From Tomitella gaofuii (GTDB lineage Bacteria; Actinomycetota; Actinomycetes; Mycobacteriales; Mycobacteriaceae), in contig NZ_CP059900.1 of assembly GCF_014126825.1 (NCBI RefSeq), positions 1,426,001-1,490,000 on the forward strand: a stretch of DNA of 64,000 nucleotides, read 5' to 3'. The notes below the pieces were generated by a model. That model searched no databases, was not told where the DNA came from, and saw only the letters and a program-made list of their open reading frames with translations. Below are positions 61,332-64,000 of this stretch, piece after piece. Position 1 is the first letter of the stretch, and each line of letters begins with the position of its first letter. A program made the translations under genes and the position numbers.

Positions 61332-63592
61332 GTGGACACCACTTTCACCGCAACTGTCCTGGGTTCCCCCCGCATTGGGCCACGGCGAGAGCTCAAGAGG
61401 GCTGTCGAGGCCTACTGGGCGGGACGCATCGAAGCCTCCGAACTGCTGACGACGGGCGCGGGGCTGCGCGCGGACATGTGGGAGCAGCAGCGGGCCGCCG
61501 GTCTCGACGCGATTCCTGTCGGCACCTTCTCCCACTACGACCAGGTGCTGGACACCGCCGTCATGCTCGGAGCGCTGCCGGAGCGGGTCTCGGACATCGA
61601 CGACCCGCTCGATCGCTATTTCGCGGCGGCCCGTGGCACCGGCACGGTGGCGCCGCTGGAGATGACCAAGTGGTTCGACACCAACTATCACTACCTGGTC
61701 CCGGAGATCACCCCGCAGACGCGATTCGCCCTGGATCCGTCCCAGCTTCTCGGTGAGCTCGCTGAAGCGCATGCGCAGGATGTGCCGGCGCGGCCCGTGG
61801 TGATCGGGCCGGTCACCTTCCTGCTGCTGTCCAAGAAGGTCGGCGGTGCAGGATCACTGCTGGATCGCGTGGACGAACTGCTGCCGTTGTATGCCGAATT
61901 GCTGGGTCTGCTCGCCCAGGCGGGTGCGGAGTGGGTGCAGATCGACGAACCCGCTCTGGCGGCCGACCGTACCGCCGACGAGATCGCCGTCGTACGCCGT
62001 GTGTACGACGAGCTCGCCGCAGTGGTGCGGCGTCCTGCGATCCTGGTCGCGTCCTACTTCGGGAGTCTGGGCGATGCGCTGCCGGCGCTCACGGCCACGG
62101 GGATCGACGGCATCGCCGTCGATCTGGTCGCCGGCGCGGACGCGCTCGCGGCGGTGCCGGGCCTGGCCCGCAAGCATGTGGTGGCCGGCGTGGTCGACGG
62201 GCGCAACGTGTGGCGCACCGACCTCGAGCGTGCGCTCGGCACGCTCGTCACGCTGCTGGGCAGCGTCGGCTCGCTGGCCGTGTCCACGTCGTGCTCGCTG
62301 CTGCACGTGCCCTACACGCTCGACGCGGAGACCGGCCTCGACGAGCCGCTGCGTTCGTGGCTCGCGTTCGGTGCGGAGAAGACCGTGGAGGTCGCGACGC
62401 TGGCGGCGGCCTTGCGTCAGGGGCGCGACGCCGTGGCGGACGCCGTCGACGAGGGCCGGGCCGCGGTGCGGTCGCGGCGCGAGGATCCGCGCCTGCACGA
62501 CCAGTCGCTGCGCGCGCGGATCGACGCGCTGACCGCGGGGACGAGGGGAAGGGGTGGGGCCGACGCCCGCAGGAAGGCCCAGCGCGGACTCGGTCTGCCG
62601 TTGCTGCCGACCACGACGATCGGTTCCTATCCGCAGACGCGGGAAATCCGCGTCGCGCGGGCCGAGCTGCGCAAGGGTGTCATCGACGGCGCGGAGTACC
62701 GCCGCCGCATGCAGTCCCAGATCGCCGAGGTCGTTGCGCTGCAGGAGGAGCTGGGGCTGGACGTGCTCGTGCACGGGGAGCCGGAGCGCAACGACATGGT
62801 GCAGTACTTCGCCGAGCAGCTGGGCGGATTCTTCGCGACAGAGAACGGCTGGGTCCAGTCCTACGGCAGCCGGTGCGTGCGCCCGCCGATCCTCTACGGC
62901 GACGTGCGGCGGCCGGCGCCGATGACGACCGAGTGGATCACCTACGCCCAGTCGCTCACCGCCAAGCCCGTGAAGGGGATGCTCACCGGTCCGGTGACGA
63001 TCTTGGCGTGGTCGTTCGTGCGTGACGACCAGCCGCTGGCGGAGACCGCGGACCAGGTGGCGCTGGCGATCCGGGACGAGACGGTGGACCTGCAGGCCGC
63101 GGGCATCAGGATCATCCAAGTGGACGAGCCGGCCCTGCGGGAACTGCTGCCGCTGCGGGCCGCCGACCAGCAGGACTACCTCGACTGGGCGGTGGGGGCG
63201 TTCCGCCTGGCCACCTCCGGCGTGGCCGACTCCACCCAGATCCACACGCACCTGTGCTATTCGGAGTTCGGCGAGGTCATCGGCGCCATCGCCGGGCTCG
63301 ACGCGGACGTGACGTCCCTCGAAGCGGCCCGCTCGCACATGGAGGTGCTCGGCGACCTCAACGCGGTGGTTCGACCTGGGCGTGGGGCCCGGGGGTGTAC
63401 GACATCCACTCGCCGCGCGTGCCGGGCGTCGACGAGATCGCGTCGCTGCTCACAGAGGCGCTGGCGGCGGTGCCGGCGGAGCGCCTGTGGGCCAACCCCG
63501 ATTGCGGGCTCAAGACCCGCGGCGTGGCGGAGACCAAGGAGTCGCTGCGCAACCTCGTCGAGGCGGCGCGGAGCGTGCGGGCCGGGCTCTAG
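61332..63592 (+). pseudogene. metE: Cobalamin-independent methionine synthase MetE, frame broken near the C-terminus
   Basis: From GTG at 61332 (GGAG 7 bases upstream) the protein has the N-terminal barrel ([44 protein letters not shown]) and C-terminal barrel ([57 protein letters not shown], the zinc ligands in [12 protein letters not shown]). At 63368 it shifts: GG where GGGG is expected, then GGGGG at 63391-63395 where GGGG is expected. The intended C-terminus [22 protein letters not shown] ... [10 protein letters not shown] (last zinc Cys) is read in another frame up to TAG at 63592. It is broken as given; two G-run indels suggest sequencing error. Confidence 0.85.
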
Positions 63593-63721
63593 GCGGGACC
63601 TGTTGTCGCCGGCGTGCCGGCCGATCGCCTGCGGGCATCTCCGATCCGCGCACCTCGGCGCCATCCGAGCGCCTGTTCCCCTGATCCCCGGGGGAACGGG
63701 TGCTCGGATCGGGCATTCTGA

Positions 63722-64000
63722 TCAGTGTTTCCGGGAGCCGGAGGCGGCGGCGGGCTGTCGGTCCGGCCCCTCGCCGGTGTGCCGCTGGGTGTAGGCGACG
63801 CCGAGGGCGAGCAGCACCAGCCCGGCGGCGACGAACGCGATCACCCGGAACATTCCGTTCAACGCCGCAAGATCGAACAGCAGCAGCTTCGCGACCCCTG
63901 CGGCGGCCACGACGAGCCCGGTGGCGAGGACGACGGTCCGCGCACGCCCCTCCGCCGAGCGCGCCCACAGGAGGGCTGCCGCGGCGGCGGCGAACCAGAC
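63722..64000 (-). CDS. DUF2339 membrane protein, C-terminal fragment
   Basis: The minus frame from the window edge reads [70 protein letters not shown] and ends with a stop at 63722. The [19 protein letters not shown] segment and following hydrophobic helix are the typical end of DUF2339 multi-spanning membrane proteins. The rest lies outside the window. Function of the family is unknown. Confidence 0.75.
   Translation of the reverse strand, partial: VWFAAAAAALLWARSAEGRARTVVLATGLVVAAAGVAKLLLFDLAALNGMFRVIAFVAAGLVLLALGVAYTQRHTGEGPDRQPAAASGSRKH

Overview
The window comes from a high-GC actinobacterium, most likely a mycolic-acid-containing member of the Mycobacteriales (Mycobacterium, Gordonia, Rhodococcus, Tsukamurella relatives). 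Pointers are GTG/ATG starts with 4-base GTGA and ATGA overlaps, the tRNA order (Lys)-Glu-Asp-Phe, a leucine-catabolic operon laid out like Mycobacterium tuberculosis Rv2506-Rv2498c, an mmsA-fadE9-mmsB valine operon, many FadD/FadE/SDR genes, steroid-type genes and a DUF222/HNH gene. The genus cannot be fixed from the sequence alone.

Left edge (1-1610): the end of an integrative element, with a tyrosine recombinase running off the edge, a 58-codon ORF and the 3' half of tRNA-Lys(UUU). Intact tRNA-Glu, tRNA-Asp and tRNA-Phe and a strong terminator follow. 1795-9385 holds a TesB-like thioesterase, an ehuBCDA-type ectoine/amino-acid ABC importer (minus strand), an MFS exporter coupled to an alkaline-phosphatase-superfamily enzyme, and a TetR regulator. 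9618-17583 is the leucine/isovalerate operon: fadD35-like ligase, accD1, accA1, fadE19, MaoC-like protein and citE-like lyase. 17720-23255 has two convergent paralogous peptide-type binding lipoproteins without permeases, an M20 amidohydrolase and an SDR.

23447-45452 is rich in steroid- and aromatic-type catabolism: an Hsd4A-like dehydrogenase, a PPOx-fold protein and sirtuin pair, IclR, an HsaD-like hydrolase, an HsaA-like flavin monooxygenase, MarR, an SDR, a small cysteine protein, a KshA-like Rieske oxygenase, a KstR-like TetR, a hotdog thioesterase, an amidohydrolase and four acyl-CoA ligases interrupted by a DUF222/HNH gene. A divergent promoter at 44.6 kb has an exact match to the published KstR2 operator consensus. 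The divergent ligase promoter at 36.85 kb has two 11-bp palindromes spaced 21 bp apart, and a variant of the same palindrome lies in front of a MarR gene at 57.6 kb. No ring-cleavage dioxygenase (HsaC), KstD or reductase (KshB/HsaB) is present, so this set must work with genes elsewhere or on another substrate.

45515-63592 holds a GerMN lipoprotein, the valine operon mmsA-fadE9-mmsB-echA8, a gamma-carbonic anhydrase-like protein, secreted cupin and GH1 proteins, a metallo-hydrolase/winged-helix pair, AraC and MarR regulators, a GAF-LuxR regulator with a GMC oxidoreductase, a ketosteroid isomerase with all catalytic residues, and metE behind a cobalamin riboswitch. The window ends inside a DUF2339 membrane protein.

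Three genes (an SDR, the adjoining acyl-CoA ligase and metE) have broken reading frames. The two breaks in metE sit in runs of G, so sequencing error must be excluded before calling them pseudogenes.
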